Shown here: piece after piece, positions 43,608 to 52,665 of the stretch
Layout of the letters: the number at the start of each line of letters is the position of its first letter
How positions within the stretch are numbered: position 1 is the first letter of the stretch
Assembly: GCA_020633675.1 (NCBI GenBank)
Contig: JACKDE010000003.1
Span: forward strand, 868,001 to 932,000
Length of the DNA: 64,000 nucleotides
Origin: Deferribacteres bacterium
GTDB taxonomy: Bacteria; Zhuqueibacterota; Zhuqueibacteria; Zhuqueibacterales; Geothermadaptataceae
Direction: 5' to 3'
Made by a program: the position numbers and the translations under genes
The notes under the pieces: generated by a model
The model's database searches: none
The model's input: the letters and a program-made list of their open reading frames with translations, nothing else
What the model was told of the DNA's origin: nothing

Positions 43608-45737
43608 TTACTTCAATAAAAGCATCTTTTTGCTGTTTGCAAACAACATCTCACCAGCCGTTGTGCGCGCTTCGAGCCGGTACACGTACATACCGCTGGG
43701 CACCATCCTGCCCGCGCTGTCCAGGCCATCCCATGCGATACTGTGGCTTCCTGGCGGCTGCTGCGGGATTGCATAGCTGCGGATTTGCTGGCCAGCGTCA
43801 TTGTAAATCGTCAGTTTCAGCAACGCTGCGCGCGGCAAAACATAGTCGATACGCGTGCCGGCATTGAACGGATTTGGATAATTCTGCAGCAGCGCAAACG
43901 ACTGCGGGGGTGTGTCCGCAGCATCCGCAATACCAGTCGCGACAAACAGGCCGCGGCCGGAGAGCGCGATCTCCGTCGGGCTGTTCGGATCGTTGCTTTC
44001 GATCACCAACCTGGCGTTAAACTCGCCTGTTTGCTGCGGTGCAAAGCGCACCTCGATGACCAGCGCGGTGTCCATTGCAGCAAGTCGAGCTTCCCGGAGC
44101 GACACACTGAATTGCGGGTCCGAGCTGCTGATGTCCGAAATCACCGCATCATCCGCCGCCACGTTGAACAGCAACAGGGCATCCCGGCTCGCTTCACCGA
44201 TGGCGACCTCACCGAGATTGATAATTGGCGGTGCAGCCACCAGGCGCACCGGCGAAATCCGGTTGCCGGGCAAGTGCGTGTAGCGTGCCAGCAGCGCGCC
44301 GTACTCATCGACCAGCTCCATCCGCACCGAATCCTCCCCGAAAACGGTGATGCGGCCATAATGGCTGTTGAAATTGTTGGTTTCGCTATTCTGTCCACCC
44401 TGGTTCCAGGCGGAAACGCCGAACAGGTCGGCCAGGGCCAGAATGCGCGAATTGCTGCGGTCGAGCCCGCCGGCCATTACTTCAGGAAAAATCGAATTGC
44501 TGCCGTCGTCGATGGCGCCGGTGTGGGTATCGCCGCTCAGCCAGATGATGTTTTCGACGCCGGATTCGCTCACCGCCTTCACCAGCCGGGCCACGCTTGC
44601 CGGAAAGCCGGCCCAGCCATCTGCTGCAGCCTTGGCAATCGACGACAATGAAATCGGCAATTGAAAGCCGGCCGATTCGAGATAGAGCGCGTACTCGATG
44701 ACGGTGCGGAAAAAGGTGGGATTGAATGCCGTGCCGCTGCCGATAAATTTCCAGGTCGCAGTCGATTCCTTCAACTCCCGAATCAACCAGTCCATCTGCA
44801 ACTCGCCATCGATGCCGGGATTGGCTTGCAGAATCAGGTGTGCCGAGTCGGGCCGGAACAGCAAATGCCGCTCTGCCGAACGCTGGAATGCCTCGTCGTT
44901 CGGTGCGCGCTGGCTGCGATTGTCGACGATAAAGAAATCGGCATTGCCAAAGCTGAACTTGTGCCAAATACCGTTGCTGGCATTGGCGAGCGGATAGTGC
45001 GGAAACATCGCACGATAGCCGCGCACGGCGTTGGCAGCGCCCGGTGACAAGCGGTCAGCATTGTCTTCGGAAAAATCATGATCATCGTAAACATAATCGA
45101 TTGGCGCGATTTTGAACAGCTCGCTCATCGGGTAGTCCGGCGCATATTTTGAGCGGTAATTGGATTGCACACGGCTGTAATCGATACTGAAATTTTTGGT
45201 GGTGTCGGGATAGCTCCAGTCCCCTACCTGCAGAAAAAAGCGCGGCTGGTCCTGCACGATCAGCGGCCATACGCGCCCGATGTTGGAGCCGGGATCGCTA
45301 AAGGCTTGCTGGCAGGCGCCGAAAGCAAACATAAACGTGCTGGCCGCGCCGGGCGGCGGGAAAGTTCGGAAGCTGCCGGCAGTTGCTTGTGGCGCGCCAT
45401 CGATAACCGCGCGGTAAAAATAACGCGTATCTGCCTGCAGGCCCATGACCGACACGATAGCAAAAAAATCCGAATCCGCCTCGGCGACGGTTGTGCTGGA
45501 GCTGATCGGATTGCCGAATGCGGCATCGCTGGCGAGCTGGAACTGCACGCTGGCCTGGTTGCTCAAGCGCACCACAATCCGCGCGCTACTCTCGGTCACC
45601 GCCCCAACCACCGGCCCATGCGTAATTTGCGGCTGGGCGAGAAGTAATGTGGGGATGAAGAGAAAGAGAGAGAAGACAATATTAAGAAGAGTGGTACGCT
45701 TTTGCTCGAAGGTATTAATTCTGTGTTGCGCGAACAT
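43608..45737 (-). CDS. Exported PhoD-like phosphatase with HYDIN-type and T9SS sorting domains
   Basis: 709 residues. Signal peptide about 1-35 (ends LLAQPQ). Fn3-like PhoD N-domain (about 38-125), then a PhoD metallophosphatase domain (about 130-465) with the motifs GACQQAF, GDWSYPDTT, DDHDFSEDNAD, DNRSQR and SGDTHTGAID. A beta-sandwich of the ASPM/SPD-2/Hydin type covers about 500-600 (IINLGEVAIGEASRDALLLF). The end is a type A sorting domain (LLQNYPNPFNAGTRIDYVLP, LTIYNDAGQQIRSY, SGMYVYRLEA). Probably exported through the type IX pathway; hydrolyses phospho-esters or diesters. Confidence 0.9.
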   Translation of the reverse strand: MFAQHRINTFEQKRTTLLNIVFSLFLFIPTLLLAQPQITHGPVVGAVTESSARIVVRLSNQASVQFQLASDAAFGNPISSSTTVAEADSDFFAIVSVMGLQADTRYFYRAVIDGAPQATAGSFRTFPPPGAASTFMFAFGACQQAFSDPGSNIGRVWPLIVQDQPRFFLQVGDWSYPDTTKNFSIDYSRVQSNYRSKYAPDYPMSELFKIAPIDYVYDDHDFSEDNADRLSPGAANAVRGYRAMFPHYPLANASNGIWHKFSFGNADFFIVDNRSQRAPNDEAFQRSAERHLLFRPDSAHLILQANPGIDGELQMDWLIRELKESTATWKFIGSGTAFNPTFFRTVIEYALYLESAGFQLPISLSSIAKAAADGWAGFPASVARLVKAVSESGVENIIWLSGDTHTGAIDDGSNSIFPEVMAGGLDRSNSRILALADLFGVSAWNQGGQNSETNNFNSHYGRITVFGEDSVRMELVDEYGALLARYTHLPGNRISPVRLVAAPPIINLGEVAIGEASRDALLLFNVAADDAVISDISSSDPQFSVSLREARLAAMDTALVIEVRFAPQQTGEFNARLVIESNDPNSPTEIALSGRGLFVATGIADAADTPPQSFALLQNYPNPFNAGTRIDYVLPRAALLKLTIYNDAGQQIRSYAIPQQPPGSHSIAWDGLDSAGRMVPSGMYVYRLEARTTAGEMLFANSKKMLLLK

Positions 45738-45915
45738 ACAAAAACGCTCCTTTGGGTTGGGGGATCAGTCTATTCACTTAATTCCAGAGCTCGCTATTTA
45801 CAGGCACTTTTGGCTTCAGAATTCGCTATTTTGCAGCAATAAAGTGATTCATAACAATTGGACTAAAGGCAGACATTTTCATATGCGTAGCATATGCGCG
45901 TGCTGTGAAAAGCTA
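45738..45915. other. Gap left of the AT-rich DUF262 gene
   Basis: Contains a pair of TCGCTATTT-type direct echoes (near 45790 and 45823) and the palindrome CATATGC-GTA-GCATATG (45880-45896), which is also a direct repeat of CATATGCG. No gene. The palindrome lies 20 bp beyond the nuclease stop and may mark the end of the acquired segment or end its transcript. Confidence 0.4.
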
Positions 45916-47559
45916 TTATGGATCCATGAGTATTTTTTCTTTAGCTTCAATCGTCCTTTTCAAAATCGTCTCCTTCTTCCAATCATCATAACCGAGAATC
46001 TCAATGCTCCTTGGGTAATCGCTAACTCGTTGTTTCAAATAGCGCTCTTTTTTGATATGAAAGTCGAAATTTCGTGCAGATGAGTTCTTGCTTTTACTGA
46101 GAAGAACTAGATTTCCTATTTGGTTAACGTATTCATCAATTTCGCCTAATTGGTGAATATTGGCCCAGTACCCTTTTGTATCAGGTGCCTGTGGCAAAAC
46201 ATGTTCAACAGACTTTGCACTGAATTCTCTTGGAGCATCATGCTCAGCTGCTACAAGTTCTAAGCGAAGGAGCACATATTTACAAAAGCCAGCATTATAG
46301 ATATTGGTTCGTGCCACCGCATTTTTAATTTCATTAGCATCGTACTCTATATTTTTAATGACTTCCTCTGGTTTTTTTGCAGACTCAATTAAACCAAGAA
46401 TTTTTGCATAATCTGCATAACGCTCGTCTTTTCGTACTCCCTGAACCCATTGGGCCAAATAAACCTTCTCTATTTTTAGGCAAAAATTATATGCATATTT
46501 GCCTCCAAAGCGGTGTACAAAATACAAGACACACGCCCGCCACTCTGAAGCCCTAAACTCCGAGTTCATAATATGAATAATAGCACGATAGCGATTGTGG
46601 TTTGCAGTATCTTCTGGGACAATGTCTCGATCATCAAACACAGATTTATATAGCTTTATAAAGTCAAAAACAAAATTGACAAATGGCTCACCCTTTCCTA
46701 GGGTACCCTTTGCAAACACCCTGTTTTCAAATTCTTTCAGAAGGTCACCTTGTGGTTTGTCCTTTAATAATACCAATCTGACCAAGTGGAACACATTCTC
46801 AAAAGTTGCTTCTCCAAGCTCTTTTTCAAGCTCTTCCCATGTTTGTGCAATCCTGTTGCGCACTGTTTCTTTGGTCACCACATCTGGCGCTATATTAATC
46901 GACTTTAGTACATCAATACGCCTAAGTTGTTTACCACGGTCATTGACAATCGTGAACAAACGGAAGGCATCATCAAATGTCGATGTAGCCAAATAGATTA
47001 CTACACATTTTTGATTAAGAAAAGTTATTAAGGTTTTTGTTTCCTCTTCGTTTAGATTATGCAGTTTTGATTGGAAGATATTAACAGCATTTACATAGCG
47101 CCACTCTGGCTCAGGTAATGCACTTTCCTTCCTCTTAACCAGTGTGCCACCTTCTTTGAGCACTATTTCACTAAAAATTTCGCGGTCCTTTACTTCTAAC
47201 CTGATCTTCTCAGGTATTCCATCAACAACATTTTTGCGCTGAAGTATTTTTGCCTGGATACCGTCTTTAAATTCATGATCAGAGACCTTATCTCTAAGGC
47301 AAGCGAGCAAAATCATTAGGGACGTAAGCCTTTGTTGGCCATCAACGACATCGTAGTTACCTTTATCATCTTTCTTGTGCAGGACGATTGTGCCAAGAAA
47401 GTACTCTTGATCTTTGCTAGCAGTAATAACATCGTCTATTAGATCATCGAAATTGTCAGCTTCCCATGAAAATGGTCGCTGGTATTCCGGAACTCTGAAG
47501 AAAAACTCTTGGGATAAGAGCGATCCAATTGGTACAGTTTTGCCGTCTAAGTCTTGCAT
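45916..47559 (-). CDS. GmrSD-like DUF262/DUF1524 nuclease (type IV restriction family)
   Basis: 547 residues from the ATG at 47559, where GGGAAGG lies just upstream; a TTG 42 nt earlier has none. DUF262 (ParB/Srx-like) motifs: FRVPEYQRPFSWEADNFDDL, the nucleotide-binding DVVDGQQRLTSLM and NDRGKQLRRIDVLKSIN. The C-terminal DUF1524 HNH-like domain has KSVEHVLPQAPD and IGNLVLLSKSKNSSARN. Fused members such as GmrSD cut glucosylated or otherwise modified foreign DNA using NTP, and others occur in BREX-like systems. Base composition is clearly AT-rich (stretches of about 30 percent G+C) against about 55 percent in neighbours, indicating recent transfer. It stands alone, with no methyltransferase or other defence gene beside it. 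Confidence 0.9.
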   Translation of the reverse strand: MQDLDGKTVPIGSLLSQEFFFRVPEYQRPFSWEADNFDDLIDDVITASKDQEYFLGTIVLHKKDDKGNYDVVDGQQRLTSLMILLACLRDKVSDHEFKDGIQAKILQRKNVVDGIPEKIRLEVKDREIFSEIVLKEGGTLVKRKESALPEPEWRYVNAVNIFQSKLHNLNEEETKTLITFLNQKCVVIYLATSTFDDAFRLFTIVNDRGKQLRRIDVLKSINIAPDVVTKETVRNRIAQTWEELEKELGEATFENVFHLVRLVLLKDKPQGDLLKEFENRVFAKGTLGKGEPFVNFVFDFIKLYKSVFDDRDIVPEDTANHNRYRAIIHIMNSEFRASEWRACVLYFVHRFGGKYAYNFCLKIEKVYLAQWVQGVRKDERYADYAKILGLIESAKKPEEVIKNIEYDANEIKNAVARTNIYNAGFCKYVLLRLELVAAEHDAPREFSAKSVEHVLPQAPDTKGYWANIHQLGEIDEYVNQIGNLVLLSKSKNSSARNFDFHIKKERYLKQRVSDYPRSIEILGYDDWKKETILKRTIEAKEKILMDP

Positions 47560-47982
47560 TACCTTCCCATCTTCATAGATTGATATATTGTTAAGCTCCA
47601 ATTAAACTTCATCGAACGATCCGGATCAATGGCTATTGAGCACATATTTATGAAAATTTCAAAAATCGCTGCTGTTTATATTTACTCCATTTTTCAGCCC
47701 GCATTCTGTCTCATAAGATTCGTTTTTGCGGGACAGACCGATTTATAGATGCGCGGAGATTATCTTTTCTCAATTCGGCTGTACGCTCGTCTGTTCTGCT
47801 TTTCCCCGAAAAACACAGAGGATACCGCCTTGGACAGAGCTCATATCGCGCAATAAGCAGGTCAGCGATAATGCCTGAAAACTCAAATCCTGCCATTTGG
47901 GGCCAAATATTACATCACCGCGAAGGCCCAAAGACTCCAAGAAAAAATTTGCAGTCTGCCTAACTATCGCCCGTCCACTTTG
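47560..47982. other. Intergenic region right of the DUF262 nuclease, no gene
   Basis: A 61-codon frame on the minus strand (47711-47896) has no ribosome site or family pattern and was not called. Composition becomes less AT-rich towards 47700-47980. No integrase, tRNA or repeat marks the boundary with thrS. Confidence 0.45.
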
Positions 47983-49818
47983 CTACGCATCCTCCCCCAA
48001 ATCCCGCCGCGACTTCACCTCCGTGCGGATGCGGTCGATCAGCGCGGCCACCGGCACCTCGCGTTTTTCAACGCCGCTGCGATAGCGCACTGACAATGTA
48101 TCGCTCTCCACTTCGCTGTCGCCGACGATCAGCATGTACGGAATTTTGCGGCGTTGGGCATTGCGGATTTTCTTCTGCATCGACTCACGGGCATCGTCCA
48201 GCTCGACGCGCGCGCCACCCAATGCCGTTGGCACTTCTGCTTCGAAAATCTGTTTGTACACCTGATGCGCATAGTCCAAATGGCGATCCGAAATCGGAAT
48301 GATGATCGCTTGCACAGGCGCCAGCCAGGTCGGGAATGCACCGGCATAGTGCTCGATTAAAAACGCCACAAATCGCTCGTGCGAACCCAGTGGCGCACGG
48401 TGGATGACATAAACCGGATGCTCTTTGTCATCCTGTCCTTTGTAGGTGAGATTGAAGCGCTCACTGGCGAGAAAATCGAGCTGATTGGTCGAGATCGCAT
48501 ACTCGGTGCCGATCGCGCTTTTGATCATGAAGTCGATTTTCGGGCCGTAAAAGGCCGCTTCGCCCTCGGCCTCTTCGTACGGATAACCGGACTCGTCCAT
48601 GGCCTGCTGGATGACTTTGCTCGCCGCTGCCCATTGTTCCGGCTCATCGACATATTTGTCGAGCTTGTGCAAATCCGGCTTGGCGAACAGCATGTAGTAG
48701 TCTTCGATATTGAACATGTCGTAATAGCGCGCGTGCAAATGCATCACCTTCAGGAATTCATCTTTGGCTTGCTCGAAGGTGCAGTAAATGTGGGCATCGT
48801 TTTGACAAAAACCGCGCGCGCGCATCAATCCACTGAGTGCGCCGCTCTGCTCAAAACGATAGACCTGGCCGTACTCTGCCAGCCGCACCGGCATATCGCG
48901 ATAGCTGCGCGGCTGCGACAAATACACCTGGTGATGATGCGGGCAGTTCATCGGCCGCAGAAAATACTCGACGCCTTCGATTTCAATTGGCGCATACATA
49001 TCATCGCGATAGTATGGCAGGTGGCCGGACATGTAGTAGAGTTTGTCTTTGGTGATTTCCGGGGTGGAAATGCGCAGGTAGCCATCCTTGCGCTCCTCCT
49101 CTTTCGCCAGCTTTTCGAGTTCCTCACGAATGACCGTGCCGTTCGGCAGCCACAGCGGCAAACCGCGACCGACTTCTTCCGAAATGGTGAAAATGCCAAG
49201 CTCCTGTCCAAGCCGACGGTGGTCGCGCTTTTTGGCTTCTTCGAGCATGTGCAGATGGGCTTTCAGCTCGTCTTTGGTCTCGAAGGCCACGCCGTACAAA
49301 CGCTGCAATTGTGGATTTTTCTCGTTGCCGCGCCAGTACGCACCTGCGATGCGCATCAATTTGAACACGCCGATTTCTTTGGTGCTTTCGACGTGCGGCC
49401 CACGGCAGAGATCGAGAAACTCGCCGGTTTTGTAGAGCGACACATGGCTGGCGCCTTCCGCTTCGTCAGAGTCGGCTACATTGGCGTCGCCGGTCTCTTT
49501 CAGCACGGCCGTGCTGCCGCGCTCTTTCAGCAGGTTCAGCAACTCGACCTTATAGGTCTGTCCCTTTTCCTGCATAATTTTGATCGCTTCGTCGATCGGC
49601 ACTTCGATCCGCTCGTAGCCCAGGCCTTTATTCTTCAATTGCAGCATGCGCTTTTCGATCTTTTTAAGATCTTCGGGTGTGAGCGTTACCGGCAGCTCGA
49701 TATCATAATAAAATCCATATTCGATGGGCGGTCCGACGCCGAATTTTGCTTCGGGATACAAATCCTGCACAGCCGCGGCCATCAAATGGGCGGCCGAGTG
49801 GCGCATGGTTTCCAACAT
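47983..49818 (-). CDS. thrS: Threonyl-tRNA synthetase lacking the TGS domain
   Basis: 611 residues from the ATG at 49818, with GAAGGAG 7 nt upstream. It opens directly with MLETMRHSAAHLMAAAVQD, the editing (SAD/HxxxH, with C-x2-H later) domain; most bacterial ThrRS have an extra 60-70-residue TGS domain first. Catalytic core motifs are intact: motif 2 RFEQSGALSGLMRARGF, zinc-ligand segments MNCPHHHQVYLSQ and HRAPLGSHERFVAF, then the anticodon-binding domain (PVQAIIIPISDRHLDYAH). It charges tRNA-Thr and proofreads Ser. A hairpin with U-tract lies in its leader. It follows the AT-rich insert and stands downstream of the sulfatase. Confidence 0.95.
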   Translation of the reverse strand: MLETMRHSAAHLMAAAVQDLYPEAKFGVGPPIEYGFYYDIELPVTLTPEDLKKIEKRMLQLKNKGLGYERIEVPIDEAIKIMQEKGQTYKVELLNLLKERGSTAVLKETGDANVADSDEAEGASHVSLYKTGEFLDLCRGPHVESTKEIGVFKLMRIAGAYWRGNEKNPQLQRLYGVAFETKDELKAHLHMLEEAKKRDHRRLGQELGIFTISEEVGRGLPLWLPNGTVIREELEKLAKEEERKDGYLRISTPEITKDKLYYMSGHLPYYRDDMYAPIEIEGVEYFLRPMNCPHHHQVYLSQPRSYRDMPVRLAEYGQVYRFEQSGALSGLMRARGFCQNDAHIYCTFEQAKDEFLKVMHLHARYYDMFNIEDYYMLFAKPDLHKLDKYVDEPEQWAAASKVIQQAMDESGYPYEEAEGEAAFYGPKIDFMIKSAIGTEYAISTNQLDFLASERFNLTYKGQDDKEHPVYVIHRAPLGSHERFVAFLIEHYAGAFPTWLAPVQAIIIPISDRHLDYAHQVYKQIFEAEVPTALGGARVELDDARESMQKKIRNAQRRKIPYMLIVGDSEVESDTLSVRYRSGVEKREVPVAALIDRIRTEVKSRRDLGEDA

Positions 49819-49845
49819 GGTGTGACTCCTTCATCGTGTAAAATG

Positions 49846-49877
49846 AAAAGGCTGGAAAAATCCAATTCTTCCAGCCT
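49846..49877 (-). terminator. Leader hairpin with U-tract before thrS (attenuator candidate)
   Basis: On the minus strand AGGCTGGAA-N11-TTCCAGCCT (arms 49869-49877 and 49849-49857) followed by TTTTCATTTT, 30 nt before the thrS ATG. It would terminate transcription inside the thrS leader. It is about 250 nt after the sulfatase stop, so it could also be the sulfatase terminator if thrS has its own promoter further downstream. A T-box motif was not found. Confidence 0.65.
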
Positions 49878-49928
49878 GTGAAATTCGTGTTTGGGCTTGA
49901 TCGTTCAATTTGATTAGCACCCCATACT

Positions 49929-50016
49929 TGTCTTTCAGGAGGAATCCATTTTGCCGTTAGGCCGCGCCGATTAGGCACATCCTGTTGCATTTTCGAATAG
50001 ATTCTTTCAGAATGAC
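49929..50016. repeat. Miniature inverted-repeat element, 88 bp (short class)
   Basis: Termini TGTCTTTCAGGAGGAATCC and, in reverse complement, TGTCATTCTGAAAGAATCT match at 13-14 of 19 positions. Length and arms match the element at 28885-28973. It lies between the sulfatase stop and the thrS leader; the remaining 305 bp of the gap (49819-50123) holds no gene. Confidence 0.55.
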
Positions 50017-50123
50017 AAGTCGGGAATCATGACTGTATTTATGAAGCCAGTGCTTTCGTTTTGCCGGAATCTGCAAAATATAGCTTACTGGCCTCTTTTA
50101 GTCAATGATTAAGTCGGAACAAC

Positions 50124-51596
50124 TTATTGTTTCTTCGGCAGAAAATTCCAGTCTTCGATGGGCGAGGTCGAGCGCGCGGCCATGATGGACTGTATCTGCG
50201 CGACGATGTCCGGATGCTGGGCGGCCACATCGTTTTTCTCGCCAAGGTCATCTGCCAGATTAAAAAGCTGAATCGGCGCGTCCGGGTTTTCACGGATTTT
50301 CAGGCGCACGGCTTTCCAGTCGCCAGTGCGCACGGCCTGCATGCCGCCGTAAGCATGGTATTCCCAGTACAAATGGTCGTGCTTCGGCTGGGTTGATTTA
50401 CCGAGCAGGGCTGGCAAAAATGACACGCCGTCGATGTTTTGCGGTGCATCTTCACCGACAATGTCTGCGATGGTCGGCAGCACATCCCAAAAGGCCGACG
50501 GGTGGTCGCTGACCGTACCGGCCGCAATTTTGCCGGGCCAGCGTGCGATCATCGGCACGCGGATGCCGCCCTCGAAAACCGAGCCTTTCAGCCCGCGCAA
50601 CGGCCCAACACTCTCAAAAAATGCCGCATTGGTGCCGCCGTTGAAAGTGGTGCCGTTGTCGCTGGAAAAAATCACGATGGTATTGTCCGCCAGCCCGAGC
50701 TCATCGAGCAGGGCCATGAGCTTACCGATATCGCCGTCCATGCGGCTGATCATCGCTGCGTAGCCGGCCAGCGGATACGGATGCGGCAGATAGCCCTTTT
50801 GCCCGAGATAGGGCGTTTCGTCGAACACTCCACGATAAGGATCGAGCGACTCTTTCGGCACCTGAATCGCCACATGCGGCACAGGCGTGGCAAACTCCAG
50901 GAAAAACGGCCGGCTTTTGTTTTGGCGGATGAAGTCAAGCGCTTCGTCGATCATGCGATCCGGCGCATACTGCTTGCCCTGAAAACGTTTATAGTATTCA
51001 TCTTCACTGGTCATCGGCTCGGCAATTTTCTGATGCGCACTAAAATAGGGATTGCCTTCGAGACTGTCCGGCTCGCCGTTGCGCCACAGATGGGTCGGAT
51101 AATAGTTGTGCGCCACTCGCTGGCACAAATAGCCGTAGAAAAAATCGAAACCCTGATTGTTGGGATGGCCCTCGGAGTCCGGGCCGCCCAAGCCCCATTT
51201 GCCGACGAAACCAGTCGCATAGTCTTGCTGCTTCAGCATTTCAGCGATGGTGAATTCTTCATCCCGCAAAGGCAACTGCCCTTCTGGCTCGTTCGGGCCC
51301 CAACCGCCCATTTCGTAGTTGTCGCGAATGTAGGCATGGCCCGTGTGCTTTCCGGTCAGCAGCGTGCCCCGCGACGGTGCGCACACCGGGCTGCCGGAGT
51401 AATGCTGGGTAAAACGCATACCCTGCGCTGCCAATTGATCGAGATTCGGTGTTTTGATTTTGGCCTGGCCGTATGCGCCGACTTCATTGTAGCCGAGGTC
51501 GTCGGCAAGAATGTAGATGATATTGGGGCGTTGCGGCGCTTGATTGCAGGCGAAAACAAAAAGGCAAAAAAAGAGCGGCAAATGTCGGAATCGCAT
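50124..51596 (-). CDS. Sulfatase lipoprotein (arylsulfatase family)
   Basis: 490 residues from the ATG at 51596, with GTGAGG upstream. Lipobox VFAC, then NIIYILADDLGYNEVG (metal Asp-Asp) and CAPSRGTLLTG, the C-x-P-S-R motif whose Cys becomes formylglycine through FGE (an FGE must be encoded elsewhere). Further ligands lie in GKWGLGGP, FSSDNGTTFNGGTN and VPMIARWPG. Exported sulfatases remove sulfate esters from polysaccharides or glycosaminoglycans. A possible phosphonate-hydrolase relative cannot be excluded. Confidence 0.92.
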   Translation of the reverse strand: MRFRHLPLFFCLFVFACNQAPQRPNIIYILADDLGYNEVGAYGQAKIKTPNLDQLAAQGMRFTQHYSGSPVCAPSRGTLLTGKHTGHAYIRDNYEMGGWGPNEPEGQLPLRDEEFTIAEMLKQQDYATGFVGKWGLGGPDSEGHPNNQGFDFFYGYLCQRVAHNYYPTHLWRNGEPDSLEGNPYFSAHQKIAEPMTSEDEYYKRFQGKQYAPDRMIDEALDFIRQNKSRPFFLEFATPVPHVAIQVPKESLDPYRGVFDETPYLGQKGYLPHPYPLAGYAAMISRMDGDIGKLMALLDELGLADNTIVIFSSDNGTTFNGGTNAAFFESVGPLRGLKGSVFEGGIRVPMIARWPGKIAAGTVSDHPSAFWDVLPTIADIVGEDAPQNIDGVSFLPALLGKSTQPKHDHLYWEYHAYGGMQAVRTGDWKAVRLKIRENPDAPIQLFNLADDLGEKNDVAAQHPDIVAQIQSIMAARSTSPIEDWNFLPKKQ

Positions 51597-51730
51597 CAAA
51601 TTGTTTCCTCACTTTGATCTGGGTTACGTGCATTCAATCCGCACAGATGAAAAGACCACACGGATTTTTCCATATCGAAGATTCATATCACTTTGAGTTG
51701 AAAAAAGTCGGTTCCAATTCACAGAAGGTA

Positions 51731-52579
51731 TCAGGACTTGGCCACTATCGGCCGTGCCGGATCGGTGATCCACTCGCTCCAGGAGCCGAGATAGAGCTTG
51801 CCATCGCCGAGACCGGCGTGGTGCATGGCCAGCAAATTGTGGCAGGCGGTCACGCCCGAGCCACAGTAAAAAATCGTCTGCTCGGCAGATTGGCCATCCA
51901 GCACGGCTTCGAAGCGATGGCGCAGCTCGCTTTTGTCACGGAAGCGGCCCTCACCGTCGAGGTTGTGCTCATAAGGTGCATTCTCCGCTGTCGGGATGTG
52001 CCCGGCCACCGGATCGATGGTTTCGTTTTCGCCACTGAAGCGATCCGCTGCGCGTGAATCGATGAGTCGGTGCGCCGATGTCTCGAAATGCTGTTCAACT
52101 TCGGGCGTCGACACTAGCAAATGGGGCTGTGGATGCGATACAAACGATCGTGGCTGCCGTTTCCGCACGCGCGTTTCTGTTGGCAAACCTTGTTTTTGCC
52201 AGGCCAGCCAGCCGCCATCGAGCACAGCCACTCGCTCATGGCCGAGATAGCGCAACAGCCACCACAGCCGCGCTGCAATGCCACCGGTCGCGTCGTCATA
52301 AGCCACAACCTGCACACTCCCATCGATGCCCCATTTCGAAAATAACGCAACGAGCGTTTCGATATCCGGCAAAGGATGGCGGCCGGTTTTGCCCGGCAGC
52401 ACTGGCGCGGACAGATCGCGGTTGAGGTGTGCGTACACTGCCCCGGGGATGTGTGCTGAGCGATAGTCGCGCTCGCCGCGCTCGGTATCGTCAATTGAAA
52501 ACCGGCAATCGACAAAACACCAGTCCGGATCTTTGATGTTTTGAGCGCATTCTTTTGCAGAAATAATGGACGTGTACAT
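51731..52579 (-). CDS. Tandem rhodanese sulfurtransferase (3-mercaptopyruvate sulfurtransferase-like)
   Basis: 282 residues from the ATG at 52579, where GGAGC precedes; the frame is open 12 codons upstream. Two rhodanese domains. The first (about 8-130) has DCRFSIDDTERGERDYRSAHIPGA but no active-site Cys loop. The second (about 155-282) carries IDSRAADRFSGEN, GHIPTAENAPY and the catalytic loop YCGSGVTACHN. The CGSGV-type loop is that of mercaptopyruvate sulfurtransferases rather than thiosulfate-specific CRKG loops. Cytosolic. Confidence 0.92.
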   Translation of the reverse strand: MYTSIISAKECAQNIKDPDWCFVDCRFSIDDTERGERDYRSAHIPGAVYAHLNRDLSAPVLPGKTGRHPLPDIETLVALFSKWGIDGSVQVVAYDDATGGIAARLWWLLRYLGHERVAVLDGGWLAWQKQGLPTETRVRKRQPRSFVSHPQPHLLVSTPEVEQHFETSAHRLIDSRAADRFSGENETIDPVAGHIPTAENAPYEHNLDGEGRFRDKSELRHRFEAVLDGQSAEQTIFYCGSGVTACHNLLAMHHAGLGDGKLYLGSWSEWITDPARPIVAKS

Positions 52580-52665
52580 CAAAAGCTCCAAGTACCAAAT
52601 TCCAAATAAATCCAATTTTCAAATCGCAGTCGCCTAAACCAGGCCAAGCTTTTATTTTGTTTTGG

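Noticed and set aside
47711..47896. Small minus-strand frame of 61 codons beside the DUF262 nuclease
   Set aside because: No ribosome site or family pattern; considered as a transposase or antitoxin remnant but nothing in it supports that.
48379..49881. A 500-codon open frame on the plus strand opposite thrS
   Set aside because: It is the antisense shadow of the threonyl-tRNA synthetase; it has no family pattern, and the synthetase frame carries all known motifs.
49861..49990. T-box riboswitch for thrS
   Set aside because: The leader lacks the conserved T-box sequence, so a tRNA-sensing riboswitch was not called; only the terminator-like hairpin was kept.
50439..51617. A 392-codon plus-strand frame opposite the sulfatase
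   Set aside because: Shadow of the sulfatase coding strand; no ribosome site and no recognisable domain.
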